A DNA stretch of 64,000 nt. Origin: Planctomycetota bacterium. Its GTDB lineage: Bacteria > Planctomycetota > Planctomycetia > Pirellulales > Lacipirellulaceae. Every line of letters starts with the position of its first letter. Position 1 is the stretch's first letter. The translations under genes and the position numbers were made by a program. The notes below the pieces were generated by a model. The model saw nothing but the letters and a program-made list of their open reading frames with translations, was not told where the DNA came from and made no database searches. The stretch lies in the NCBI GenBank assembly GCA_029259945.1, contig JAJDEF010000043.1, forward strand, positions 1 through 64,000. The letters are read 5' to 3'. Shown here one piece after another: positions 47,354 through 55,666 of this stretch.

Positions 47354-48361
47354 CTACACGCAGGATTCATAGCTTGCCAGTGAATTGGCCAAGGCATAGA
47401 CCTCACACAGCTTGGCCGGCGAAATATCAGGCTGAATCATGTGGCTGCCATTGAAGATAAATCCACCTGCCGGTTTGAAGACTTCGAATTGTTTCCGCAC
47501 ATACTTGGCGAGTTCTTCTCCCTCCAGATTCAAGAGCGAGTCCATCACATCAAGTCCGCCGTGGATCACGAGTTTATCACCGTAGTTGTCCTTAACGTAT
47601 TGCGGGTCCATTCCGGCACTGTCCTGGCAAGGGTGGAGCACCTCAACGCCAAGGTCCACAACGTCGTCCATCACGCTCATGATATACCCATCGGAATGCA
47701 GCCCCACAAACGCGCCCCGCTGACGGATACGGTCGACAACCACCTGAAGGTTGGGCATGATCAGATCGCGAAACGTATGGGGGGAGAAGAGTTCCACATC
47801 ATTTTGCCCCCAATCATCGCTAATACGAATCATATCGACACCCGCATCAATGCATGACTCGCACATGTCTGCGAGCCACTCGGCATATTTTGCGAGCCAA
47901 CGGCCCATCAACTCTGGCTCTGCCTCAAGGTTCATCCAGCAATTTTCGATTCCCAAAAAACTGCTGGTGCCTTCGACCATGCCCCAGACATGGGCTACCA
48001 CGAACCGGTCGTCGCCGTAGCGCTCAACTGCATCTTGAACGTTCACGCCGCGAAAAATCGGATGCCAATCGGAACAGGTTATCCATTTAGGATCACGAGG
48101 ATCCTCTAGCTCCAAGTCCGGCAGTTCCTCAACCTCAAATTTTTGGCAGTATTGGCGGTCGTCCTTTTTACCAAACTGATTCGGCCAAGGAACATACCCT
48201 GTCGTCATGTCGATGTTGAACTCGTCCATGAAACGGTCGATGGAGCCATAGTCTTGTTCGAGCCGATCACAAAATCGCTGCTCGTTAAGCCAACAATCGA
48301 GTGGCACTCGATCAACCGGTTCGCGCCGAATGGCTGCGCTAACTCGCTGCTTAGAATTCAC
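47354..48361 (-). CDS. UroD-family (MtaA/CmuA-like) methyltransferase
   Basis: A 335-residue TIM-barrel protein of the uroporphyrinogen decarboxylase superfamily: MNSKQRVSAAIRREPVDRVP is the classic start. AGVDMIRISDDWGQND, GAFVGLHSDGYI, EVLHPCQDSAGMD and LVIHGGLDVMD follow. The corrinoid-methyltransferase branch uses His/Cys ligands for zinc, and such residues occur in the LHSDG and HPCQ segments. True UroD is a heme enzyme with different context. Here the corrinoid protein and its activator are divergently transcribed nearby, so I read it as the substrate:corrinoid methyltransferase. The start is GTG, in a GTGA overlap with the upstream gene. Confidence 0.82.
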   Translation of the reverse strand: MNSKQRVSAAIRREPVDRVPLDCWLNEQRFCDRLEQDYGSIDRFMDEFNIDMTTGYVPWPNQFGKKDDRQYCQKFEVEELPDLELEDPRDPKWITCSDWHPIFRGVNVQDAVERYGDDRFVVAHVWGMVEGTSSFLGIENCWMNLEAEPELMGRWLAKYAEWLADMCESCIDAGVDMIRISDDWGQNDVELFSPHTFRDLIMPNLQVVVDRIRQRGAFVGLHSDGYIMSVMDDVVDLGVEVLHPCQDSAGMDPQYVKDNYGDKLVIHGGLDVMDSLLNLEGEELAKYVRKQFEVFKPAGGFIFNGSHMIQPDISPAKLCEVYALANSLASYESCV

Positions 48362-49437
48362 TGCGTATCACTCCTTGAAAGATTAAGGCACTCGTTCCAC
48401 TGGGCCGTCGACAGGTCGGCCACAAAACCAACGTGGAAGGACTCGAAATACTTTTGGTCACATAACGGAACGTGCGCCAGTAAATCCGCTGGCAACTCAC
48501 GACAAAGCTCGCCGTAAGCATGCTCCAAGAGACGGTAACCACTTGTCTCGGAGCGTATAAAAACTGGATGCGGCTGAATAATATTCTGTTCGACTAGACT
48601 TCGGTCGACGAGATCATGCGCTTGCTCGAACAAAGCGATCCTGTCTGGCCAGCTTGTGCCGGGCTCAACAGCTTGCTCGATGAGAGGTCGCATCTCTGGT
48701 GCGACCTTAGGCAATTTACAAAATAGCGGAAAGAGCCACTTGTCGTAACTAAAATAGGTGCGATTCAACAAGTGAACGAGTTCGAGCGTGAATTTCATCG
48801 TCCGTGCAAAGGTCGTGAAGGCGTAAGGCCAATTGCGTCTCGCATGGGCCCGACGCATTGCATAGAGTCCCATTCCACTGGCATATCGACACCAGTGGGC
48901 GATGCGCCGTTTCCAAACATCATCCGGATAGTAATTCGAGATGACATTTCGTATGTGGGAGAATTCTCCGAGATCGTCGCAAAAGACTTTTCCATTCGTA
49001 ATGTGGATAAGATCTTCTTCAGCGATATCCAACCAATCATGAGAAGTTGCTGGGGGATCGGTTCGCCCGATAGTTCGAGTCAGGAACGATTCGATCGACT
49101 CTTGAGCTAGCCCCACAGCCCCCCCCTGCCCTGCCTTGACCGGGTAGCCTCGAAATTCGCTGGGAAACTCTGCAACAACATCCTGAAAAGCATTTGGGCC
49201 TAAATCTTCCAACACACGTTCTGGAAGTAAGAGGTCAACCTGGGGGCCCCAGTGATGGTCCCTGCTGATCTCGTCGTCGAGTCCCAGGCATTCGCTTCCG
49301 TAACCGAACCGGCCGAATGCTCCTTGCTCGAATACCCACGGAGCTTTCGAAACGATCGCGGGGCGGACAATTTCGTTGAAAAATGCTTCGCTCAATACGA
49401 CCGCATTAACATCGGGTTGGGAGGTTCTACTCATCAC
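48358..49437 (-). CDS. DUF4037-type nucleotidyltransferase-like protein
   Basis: A 359-residue protein. YGSECLGLDDEISRDHHWGP resembles DUF4037 proteins, a nucleotidyltransferase-like group with a conserved Gly-Ser and acidic cluster. The central and C-terminal helices contain KRRIAHWCRYASGMGLYAM and TFARTMKFTLELVHLLNRTY. The role is unknown. It is tied to the UroD-type gene by a four-base overlap and follows the LacI gene by 14 bp, which suggests it matters to the same pathway. It could modify a cofactor, sugar or protein, but I do not assign a function. Confidence 0.65.
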   Translation of the reverse strand: MMSRTSQPDVNAVVLSEAFFNEIVRPAIVSKAPWVFEQGAFGRFGYGSECLGLDDEISRDHHWGPQVDLLLPERVLEDLGPNAFQDVVAEFPSEFRGYPVKAGQGGAVGLAQESIESFLTRTIGRTDPPATSHDWLDIAEEDLIHITNGKVFCDDLGEFSHIRNVISNYYPDDVWKRRIAHWCRYASGMGLYAMRRAHARRNWPYAFTTFARTMKFTLELVHLLNRTYFSYDKWLFPLFCKLPKVAPEMRPLIEQAVEPGTSWPDRIALFEQAHDLVDRSLVEQNIIQPHPVFIRSETSGYRLLEHAYGELCRELPADLLAHVPLCDQKYFESFHVGFVADLSTAQWNECLNLSRSDTQ

Positions 49438-49451
49438 ATCAAGTCCAAATA

Positions 49452-50495
49452 CTATTGTCTGCGAATTGTCTCACCAGGTGAGACGAGAAATTCTAACGCC
49501 ACGCTTCGCTCCACCAAAGTCTGGCTCCACTGCTGCGAGAGCAGCTTCCAGGTCTGTTTGGCCAAATCGCTGAATGATGAACTAATGGAACTAATCGTCT
49601 TAGGAGGCCAACGCAGTATTTCGGCGTCGCCGGTTGCCAAAAGAGACACATCGCCGGGGACGTCAAAGCCTAAACTCAGAAGCCGAAGAAGAAGCCCATG
49701 CGCAATAAAACTATTGGCCGCAATAATGATCTCAGGGCGATCGGTAAGATTCGCCCAATATTCGCCAGCCCGATAACCTTCCTGGACTGACACCGAATCG
49801 GTCACCTCGAGTTCACATGCCGTAGTTTTCAGTCCGTCGACCGCTGACAACCCGTTATAGATTCGTTTCGAATGAAATGTTTGAGTATCACCGGCATAAA
49901 GGGCACTGGAGAACCCCATGCCTGTCAAGAATTCGCCCGCTTGGGTTCCCAAAATACGCCTGTCTATTGTCACTTGTGGTAAATCAGCGTCACACAAGCA
50001 ATCGTAAACAACAATTGCTATCCCCGAGTTGGCGACACCCTGAACACGGTCCCAAAAAATGCGTCGATGTTCTTCCTCTGCATAGGTAAGCGCCGATTGG
50101 ATAATGAGGCCGTCCACTCGGTAGCCCGCAAAGCGCTCGACTTGTTGCAGCTCACGCTTCAGGATCGATTCTGAAGTCGCACCTTGAATATTGCCGACGC
50201 CGTGACCGACAAGGACATGGTATCCAGAGTCCCAGGCATATTGCTCTATCTGCCTTAGCTGAAGAGTCGCCTTGTGGGTATCTCCACCCAACACCAGTCC
50301 CACGGTCTGCGACTTTCCCGATCTTGTTGCTTGAGCTAATCGATTCGGCCTATAGCCCATCTTCTTGGCCGCTTCCAGCACATGCTGACGCGTCGACTGA
50401 GAAATGGTGCCGTCACCACGGAGCGCACAACTGACCGTCGTAAAATGAAGGCCAAGTTTCGCGGCAATATCTTTGATGGTGACACCTTGTGCCAT
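49452..50495 (-). CDS. LacI-family transcriptional regulator
   Basis: A 347-residue LacI/GalR regulator. The N-terminal helix-turn-helix (VTIKDIAAKLGLHFTTVSCA) and hinge helix (RPNRLAQATRSGKSQTVGLV) precede a periplasmic-binding-protein-like effector domain (LIIQSALT, SIVVYD-like IAIVVYDCLCD, ISSISSSFSDLAKQ). GGAG precedes the ATG. It is the first gene of the leftward operon and faces the corrinoid operon across 560 bp that hold a perfect palindrome at 50767. It probably controls both operons in response to a rhamnose-type sugar. Confidence 0.9.
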   Translation of the reverse strand: MAQGVTIKDIAAKLGLHFTTVSCALRGDGTISQSTRQHVLEAAKKMGYRPNRLAQATRSGKSQTVGLVLGGDTHKATLQLRQIEQYAWDSGYHVLVGHGVGNIQGATSESILKRELQQVERFAGYRVDGLIIQSALTYAEEEHRRIFWDRVQGVANSGIAIVVYDCLCDADLPQVTIDRRILGTQAGEFLTGMGFSSALYAGDTQTFHSKRIYNGLSAVDGLKTTACELEVTDSVSVQEGYRAGEYWANLTDRPEIIIAANSFIAHGLLLRLLSLGFDVPGDVSLLATGDAEILRWPPKTISSISSSFSDLAKQTWKLLSQQWSQTLVERSVALEFLVSPGETIRRQ

Positions 50496-50740
50496 TCGGG
50501 TAGCTCCAAATCCTGGCTCGAACCAAGCCTGCTAAACAACTTCGATCTCGAGTAGCTAAAGGCTTGCTTCCGGCTGTTCTCGTCACACGGGCCACTAAGA
50601 TTAAGCGGTTACAGGCCGGGTTCGAGAAAAATGGGGGAATCTCAATCTGCGTTGAAGCTGAACAAGATCATAAACCTCAGACAGAAATCGCGAACTTTTC
50701 GGGGCCTCCCGTACCACGCTAAATCGCTTGATTATATGAC

Positions 50741-50768
50741 TTGCAATTGGCTGACGCCTTACTATAAT
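50741..50768 (+). promoter_or_regulatory. Sigma-70-type promoter of corrinoid operon
   Basis: TTGCAA (50741-50746) and a consensus TATAAT (50763-50768) are separated by 16 bp. Transcription would begin near 50775, giving a leader of about 285 bases before the corrinoid-protein gene. The -10 box runs into the palindrome at 50767. Confidence 0.6.
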
Positions 50769-50780
50769 ATAACGTTATAT
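50767..50780. promoter_or_regulatory. Predicted LacI-family operator
   Basis: ATATAACGTTATAT is a perfect 14-bp palindrome with a central CG, the usual form of LacI/GalR operators. It overlaps the -10 box of the rightward promoter, so binding would block transcription. It lies in the divergent region of the adjacent LacI gene. Being symmetric, it also offers a -10-like TATAAC on the other strand and could affect both operons. Confidence 0.6.
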
Positions 50781-50854
50781 GTGCTTTGTTTCCCTATTAT
50801 TATACCCGAGACACCCTGCGTCAACTGGCTGATTTCTGCACTGAAAGCATTATC

Positions 50855-51003
50855 CCCTGCGACCCCCCCCCGATCGGGGAGTTCGAAAAGCATTCAGCGC
50901 AAAATTGCGGCGAGAGTCCCCCCTTTTTAGTGCTCGCAGGGTCGGGAACGTCTGTTTGCTTTGGCTGTCGTACTGGGGTGCCAATTGAGTCCCCAAACTT
51001 TTT
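50855..51003 (+). promoter_or_regulatory. Structured leader of corrinoid operon (riboswitch or attenuator candidate)
   Basis: CCCTGCGA (50855-50862) can pair with TCGCAGGG (50934-50941), closing a loop that holds CCCC-GATC-GGGG and CGCA-AAAT-TGCG hairpins. Downstream, TGGGG (50974-50978) pairs with CCCCA (50991-50995), followed by a T-run (50999-51003), like a terminator. The whole resembles an aptamer with an expression platform. I could not find the B12-box or other known riboswitch signatures, so the ligand and even the function are open. Confidence 0.35.
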
Positions 51004-51059
51004 GTAGAGAAGAGAATCGTTCACCGAATCCCTGGGACTGCTCTTACTGGTAAAAAACG

Positions 51060-51701
51060 ATGACTGACTACCCTCAGATGAATCAGACGCTCTATGAAGG
51101 ACGTGCCCCATTGGTCAAAGAAATGACTGAAAAGGCGCTTGCCGAAGGACTTAATGTTCAAGAGGTACTGGAAGAAGGCCTGATCGCCGGCATGAGCGTT
51201 GTTGGCGAGGACTTCAAGCATAATCGGCTCTATGTGCCACAAGTACTTATCGCAGCGCGAGCGATGAAGGCGGGCATGTCGATCCTCAAGCCTCTGCTTC
51301 TGGAAGGTGGTGCCAGCAGTAGCTCCGGCACAGTGATCCTCGGCACGGTTAAAGGAGATCTGCATGACATTGGTAAGAACCTTGTTGGAATGATGGCCGA
51401 GGGCGCGGGTTTCACTGTGGTGGACATTGGTGTGGACCAATCGGCCGAGCAGTTCATTGCCGCCGTTCGCGAACATAACGCGGGTATTCTTGGTATGAGC
51501 GCTCTTTTAACAACCACGATGCCCTACATGAAGGTGGTGATTGACGCTCTGCGGGAAGAACCCCTGGATCATGTAAAAGTATGCGTCGGCGGCGCACCCA
51601 TAAGCGAGATGTTTGCAGAGGAGATCGGTGCGGACGGCTACGGTGCAGATGCTTCGCGAGCCGTCGAACTATTCCAGGAGTTGTATCCCATTCCCGTCTA
51701 G
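51060..51701 (+). CDS. Corrinoid (B12-binding) protein
   Basis: A 213-residue protein with a helical cap (1-88) and a Rossmann B12-binding domain. The cobalt-ligating motif is GDLHDIGKNLVG (Asp100-x-His102-x-x-Gly105), with later GMSALLTTTM and GADGYGADA typical of MtaC/MtbC-type proteins and methionine-synthase cobalamin modules. It shuttles methyl groups from a substrate methyltransferase to folate. It is the first gene of the rightward operon. Its size and lack of other domains show it works with separate methyltransferases: probably the UroD-type enzyme at 47354 and the DHPS-type one at 53359. Confidence 0.92.
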   Translation: MTDYPQMNQTLYEGRAPLVKEMTEKALAEGLNVQEVLEEGLIAGMSVVGEDFKHNRLYVPQVLIAARAMKAGMSILKPLLLEGGASSSSGTVILGTVKGDLHDIGKNLVGMMAEGAGFTVVDIGVDQSAEQFIAAVREHNAGILGMSALLTTTMPYMKVVIDALREEPLDHVKVCVGGAPISEMFAEEIGADGYGADASRAVELFQELYPIPV

Positions 51702-51731
51702 CCGCAGACTCGTTCAGCGTTGCAATCTATC

Positions 51732-53408
51732 ATGTTTACCTTGCGCGAAAGACTGATCGACCAATCGGATTTCCTGATTGGAGTGGAGCTGGTCACAACG
51801 CGCGGAACCATCGCGGGCGATCAGGCAGTGCGAACTCGCTCGTTCGCGACGCAACTGGTCCAATCGCCCAAGATCGATTGGGTCTCGATTACCGATAACG
51901 CGGGCGGGAACCCTCAGCTTAGTCCTATGGCGCTTGGCAAGCCAATTCTCTACGCTGGCAAGGAAGTCATTATCCATCTTTCTTGCAAGGATTTAAATCG
52001 CCATGGCCTGGAGAGCGAGGCATGGCAGCTTGCTAGCGAGGGTTTTCATAACATTCTGGCACTCAGTGGCGACTACCCCGCTGCAGGATATGGCGGGCAA
52101 GCGAAACCCGTTTTCGACATCGATTCCATTGGTCTACTGGCGATGCTGAGAGAGATGAATCACGGGTTCTTGCGACCACAAATTGGCCAGAAGAACGAGG
52201 ACGGTGAGAAGAATCGCACCGATTTTTTTGTTGGCGCGGTCACCACAAATTTCAAGCGTTTTGAGAACGAAGTCATCCCACAACTACTGAAACTCAAAAA
52301 GAAAATCGAATGTGGGGCCAAGTTCATCATCGCCCAAATCGGCTTCGACGCTCGCAAAAGCCATGAAATGATTTGTTACATGAATAGCCAGGGCTTCGGG
52401 GGTACGCCGCTCATTGGCAATGCGTTTCTTCTTTCCCGACCCAAGGTGCGATTCTTCCGCAAGCAAACGATTCCGGGCGTTGTGATCAGTGACAAACTGG
52501 CAGAACTGAGTGAGCGTCACTCGCGTGGCCCAGATTGCGGGGAGGCCTATTTTACAGAACTTGCGGCCAAGCAATTGGCAATCTTTCGAGGGCTTCGCTT
52601 CGCAGGCGGTTACCTCGGGGGCGTCCATTCGATCGAGCAACTCCACGCGATACTGGACAAGGAACAGTCCTTTGCGCCGGGTGATTGGAAGCAGTTTGCG
52701 AGAGAAATTCGATATCCTGTTTCGGACGAATTCTATCTCTATGCCGAAGACCATGACACTGGCTTGGCGGACACTTCGCGACACAGCCCTATCTACGAAG
52801 TATCGCGTCATCAGCGAACGTTGTCTCGTCATGCAACGCTCAGCTATCGATTCAGCAAGCTCGTGCATGATAGCATTTTCACCCCTGGACATCGTTTGTA
52901 TCGCTGGGCCAAGTCAATTTACACCAAGGCACCCGATCCCCGGCAAGGGCCCAAGCTATTGCGAGTCATTGAGCATTTAAGTAAGTCAGCGATTTTTGGC
53001 TGTAAAGACTGCGGTGATTGCTCGTTGCCGGACATCGCGTTCTTGTGCCCAGAATCGCAGTGTGCCAAAAATCAGCGCAACGGCCCATGCGGGGGCACAC
53101 GCGATGGCAAGTGCGAGGTCGACGACATCGCGTGCATATGGTCTCGTGCCTACGATCGACTGAAGTACGAAGGTCGTGAACAAAACTTGCTCGATCATAG
53201 CCCAGTTATCCAAGACGAATCTTTACGCGGCACCTCAAGTTGGGCCAATGCCCTATTCGGCCGAGACCACACAACGAAGTCTCCAGACAAGACAGCCCCG
53301 GCGGGCGAACACCCTGGCGACCTCGTCGCATTCCACCCAGAAAGTGAACTCAAAACAAATGCCTCAACCCCAGCCAACACCACCACAAAATCACCCATCG
53401 ACCGCTAG
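51732..53408 (+). CDS. metF: Methylenetetrahydrofolate reductase with MetV-like C-terminal domain
   Basis: A 558-residue protein. Residues 1-310 are the MTHFR TIM barrel (IGVELVTTRGT, SGDYPAAGYGG, FDIDSIGLLAML, KFIIAQIGFDA). Residues 400-490 are the zinc/Fe-S type MTHFR_C domain found in acetogen MetV: GCKDCGDCSLPDIAFLCPES followed by CAKNQRNGPCGGT and KCEVDDIAC. It interconverts methyl-THF and methylene-THF. In this operon it would oxidise methyl groups delivered by the corrinoid protein. An ATG at 51732 is used, and a TTG four codons earlier is less likely. The C-terminal Pro/Ser-rich tail overlaps the next gene by 50 bp. Confidence 0.9.
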   Translation: MFTLRERLIDQSDFLIGVELVTTRGTIAGDQAVRTRSFATQLVQSPKIDWVSITDNAGGNPQLSPMALGKPILYAGKEVIIHLSCKDLNRHGLESEAWQLASEGFHNILALSGDYPAAGYGGQAKPVFDIDSIGLLAMLREMNHGFLRPQIGQKNEDGEKNRTDFFVGAVTTNFKRFENEVIPQLLKLKKKIECGAKFIIAQIGFDARKSHEMICYMNSQGFGGTPLIGNAFLLSRPKVRFFRKQTIPGVVISDKLAELSERHSRGPDCGEAYFTELAAKQLAIFRGLRFAGGYLGGVHSIEQLHAILDKEQSFAPGDWKQFAREIRYPVSDEFYLYAEDHDTGLADTSRHSPIYEVSRHQRTLSRHATLSYRFSKLVHDSIFTPGHRLYRWAKSIYTKAPDPRQGPKLLRVIEHLSKSAIFGCKDCGDCSLPDIAFLCPESQCAKNQRNGPCGGTRDGKCEVDDIACIWSRAYDRLKYEGREQNLLDHSPVIQDESLRGTSSWANALFGRDHTTKSPDKTAPAGEHPGDLVAFHPESELKTNASTPANTTTKSPIDR

Positions 53409-54315
53409 TCCGCGTCGACCGTTCAGGTTGATCGGCGAGTTGATGAACAACTCGTTCGCGCGAGCCGGGCGCGCGTTCAAAAATCGCGATCTTTCCGCGT
53501 TTCAACGATTGGCCAAACTCCAAACGGAGCTCGGGGTCGACTACCTCACACTTAATATCGACGGCACCCAGTCGATGATGGTCAGGCCGCAAGAGATGCT
53601 CGATTTCCTGCCCGACCTTATCCCAGCAATCCAAGAAGCGACGTCCGTACCGATCGCATTCGACAACCCCTCGGTCGACTACCATCGCTGCTGCCTAGAG
53701 CACTATGATCGCTCGAAAAGCGGCCGGCCCATCCTCAACTCCGTGGCTGCCTCGAGACAGCGTATCGAGGAGCTATTCGAACTCATCGGAGAATACGACA
53801 CGCTCGCAATCGGAATGGCATCGGAACGCTTCACCCCCGATGGTTCCGCCCAATGCCTCTCGGCAGAGCAAGTCTACGAATCGGCCAAGACGCTTGTCGA
53901 AAAATTGGTGACCAAGTCAGGGCGGTCTATCGATCAGATCATGATCGATACAGGATTAGCGCCTGTCGGCGCGGATACCTACGGTTTGGTGAACATGGGA
54001 CTCGATGCAATGAAGCTGATCCGAAACGACCCCTCACTTGAGGGCGTTCATCTTTCGGTGGGCCTTACCAACTTTTCGTTCGGTGTTCCTCGTGAAATCC
54101 GCGAAGGAATGGAAAATGCCTATCTGACGCTGGCGGTCGCTTCGGGGCTCGACTTTGTGTTAGGCAATCCCGAGAAGAACCTGGAGCTACTTGCCCAAGA
54201 CAACCGCTATGTGGAAGTCATTTCTGAAGCACTCGAGTGTGGGCGCATGCTGGAAGGGGAAACGCAGGAAGACGCGGGTTTCCGCCAGGCAGACAAGATT
54301 ATGGAGCTATTTTGA
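53359..54315 (+). CDS. DHPS-like methyltetrahydrofolate:corrinoid methyltransferase (AcsE/MtrH type)
   Basis: A 318-residue TIM-barrel protein of the pterin-binding (dihydropteroate synthase) superfamily: RLIGELMNNSFARAGRAF, LGVDYLTLNIDG, VPIAFDNPSVDYH, KSGRPILNSVAA, IMIDTGLAPVG and VGLTNFSFGVPREIREGM all match the methyl-THF:corrinoid branch rather than folP. It would move the methyl group between the corrinoid protein and THF. The start is ambiguous. ATG 53359 overlaps metF by 50 bp, and ATG 53443 falls inside the conserved first strand, so I prefer 53359. Confidence 0.87.
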   Translation: MPQPQPTPPQNHPSTASPRRPFRLIGELMNNSFARAGRAFKNRDLSAFQRLAKLQTELGVDYLTLNIDGTQSMMVRPQEMLDFLPDLIPAIQEATSVPIAFDNPSVDYHRCCLEHYDRSKSGRPILNSVAASRQRIEELFELIGEYDTLAIGMASERFTPDGSAQCLSAEQVYESAKTLVEKLVTKSGRSIDQIMIDTGLAPVGADTYGLVNMGLDAMKLIRNDPSLEGVHLSVGLTNFSFGVPREIREGMENAYLTLAVASGLDFVLGNPEKNLELLAQDNRYVEVISEALECGRMLEGETQEDAGFRQADKIMELF

Positions 54316-55649
54316 TTGACCACGATTCAACTAACGCCGAGCAAAAGCGGGACTCGGAGACGTTCGACCGCTTGGCCGCCATTTCGTTAACCCGACCGGT
54401 ATGGGTTCGGGTGGGGCAATTGATAGACGGCCGCAATGATCATGGGATGCAGAGAGCCGATATCGTGTTCGAGGCTGGACAGATCCTCGGCGTATCAAGT
54501 CCCGAATACCTCATTGATCTTGGCCCATGGATGGAAGGTCAATCGGAACCAGACGCCCTGTTACCGAGTTGGACCGTCTTGCCGTGTCTCGTAGAAGCAC
54601 ATGCCCATCTTTTCCTGGATGGAGCCCCGATCAATTTCGAGCAACGCAAACAGTATTTGCAGCAATCTGCTGAACAGTTTCTCGACCGGGCGCGTGCTCG
54701 TTGGCCAAAGATTCTCCGATGCGGCGTTGGAACCGTTCGCGACGCCGGTGACAAGCATGGCGTGGGACTTGCCCTTGCAGCCGAAGCCAAGTCTTGCCAC
54801 GGCAAGCTGGCAACGACACCCTGGATCGACAGCCCCGGCGCGGCCATCCATCACAAGGGACGGTATGGTTCGTTCATGGGTCGACCCCTAGAAGAATTCA
54901 ACAGTCCTGATCAATGCGTTGCTGATCGCCTCTCCGCAGGGGCTGATCGAATCAAGCTGTTGGTCACCGGCATCATCGATTTCAAGACCGGTTCGGTGAA
55001 AACCAAGCCGCAAATGTCCAGTGCCGAAGTGGGCACACTGGTTGACGCCTCGAAGCAACGAGCGAAGCAAACTTTTGCCCATGCCTCTGGCACTGAGGGG
55101 ATCGAAAACGCGATCGATGGCGGTGTGACGACCGTCGAACACGGATTTTTCGTCACCAAAGAACAACTATCGAAAATGCGAGACAAAAAGATTGCATGGG
55201 TGCCAACTTTCGCGCCAGTTCAACTCCAACTCGATCAGGCCGACGAGATGGGTTGGGATAAGCAAGTCGTTGGCCACCTGCAAAACATCCTGGACAGTCA
55301 CAGCCAGATGTTGTGCAAAGCACGCGAGTTGGGTGTAACGATTCTTGCGGGCAGTGACGCCGGGTCGTGTGGAGTGCCTCACGGCATGGGTCTGTTGAAC
55401 GAGCTATGCCACATGGAAACCGCAGGACTCTCGTCACTTGAAGTGCTTCTCTCGGCAACAGGACACAGCGCGTCAACACTCGACTTTGCCGAACCTGTTG
55501 GGCATATCGCATCTGGATACCGGGCAAGGATGATATTTACGCAACATGATCCGCTATCGACGGTGGCAAATCTGAAACGACAAAAAACCGTTCTTTTCGA
55601 CGGCGCCGCTGTTGCATGTAGCGAAGACTTGGACACCTCTGGACTCTAA
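54312..55649 (+). CDS. Amidohydrolase-superfamily protein
   Basis: A 445-residue metal-dependent hydrolase. VEAHAHLFLDG gives the HxH metal pair. FAHASGTEGIENAIDGGVTT, VEHGFFVTKEQL and LAGSDAGSCGVPHG give the further His and Asp ligands. The closest general type is imidazolonepropionase/prolidase-like enzymes. The start is probably TTG at 54312, overlapping the preceding stop, because no ATG fits. A hydrolase among folate and corrinoid genes is unexpected. A ring-opening step such as methenyl-THF hydrolysis, or processing of the methylated substrate, is possible, but neither is shown by the sequence. Confidence 0.8.
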   Translation: MIDHDSTNAEQKRDSETFDRLAAISLTRPVWVRVGQLIDGRNDHGMQRADIVFEAGQILGVSSPEYLIDLGPWMEGQSEPDALLPSWTVLPCLVEAHAHLFLDGAPINFEQRKQYLQQSAEQFLDRARARWPKILRCGVGTVRDAGDKHGVGLALAAEAKSCHGKLATTPWIDSPGAAIHHKGRYGSFMGRPLEEFNSPDQCVADRLSAGADRIKLLVTGIIDFKTGSVKTKPQMSSAEVGTLVDASKQRAKQTFAHASGTEGIENAIDGGVTTVEHGFFVTKEQLSKMRDKKIAWVPTFAPVQLQLDQADEMGWDKQVVGHLQNILDSHSQMLCKARELGVTILAGSDAGSCGVPHGMGLLNELCHMETAGLSSLEVLLSATGHSASTLDFAEPVGHIASGYRARMIFTQHDPLSTVANLKRQKTVLFDGAAVACSEDLDTSGL

Positions 55650-55666
55650 CCAAAAGCAGACAAGCG

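Noticed and set aside
47354..48361. Heme-pathway uroporphyrinogen decarboxylase (hemE)
   Set aside because: No other heme genes are nearby and the setting is a corrinoid/rhamnose locus; the sequence fits the methyltransferase branch better.
50496..51059. Cobalamin riboswitch before the corrinoid operon
   Set aside because: I looked for the B12-box and its flanking elements and did not find them. The leader may be structured but is not a recognisable cobalamin element.
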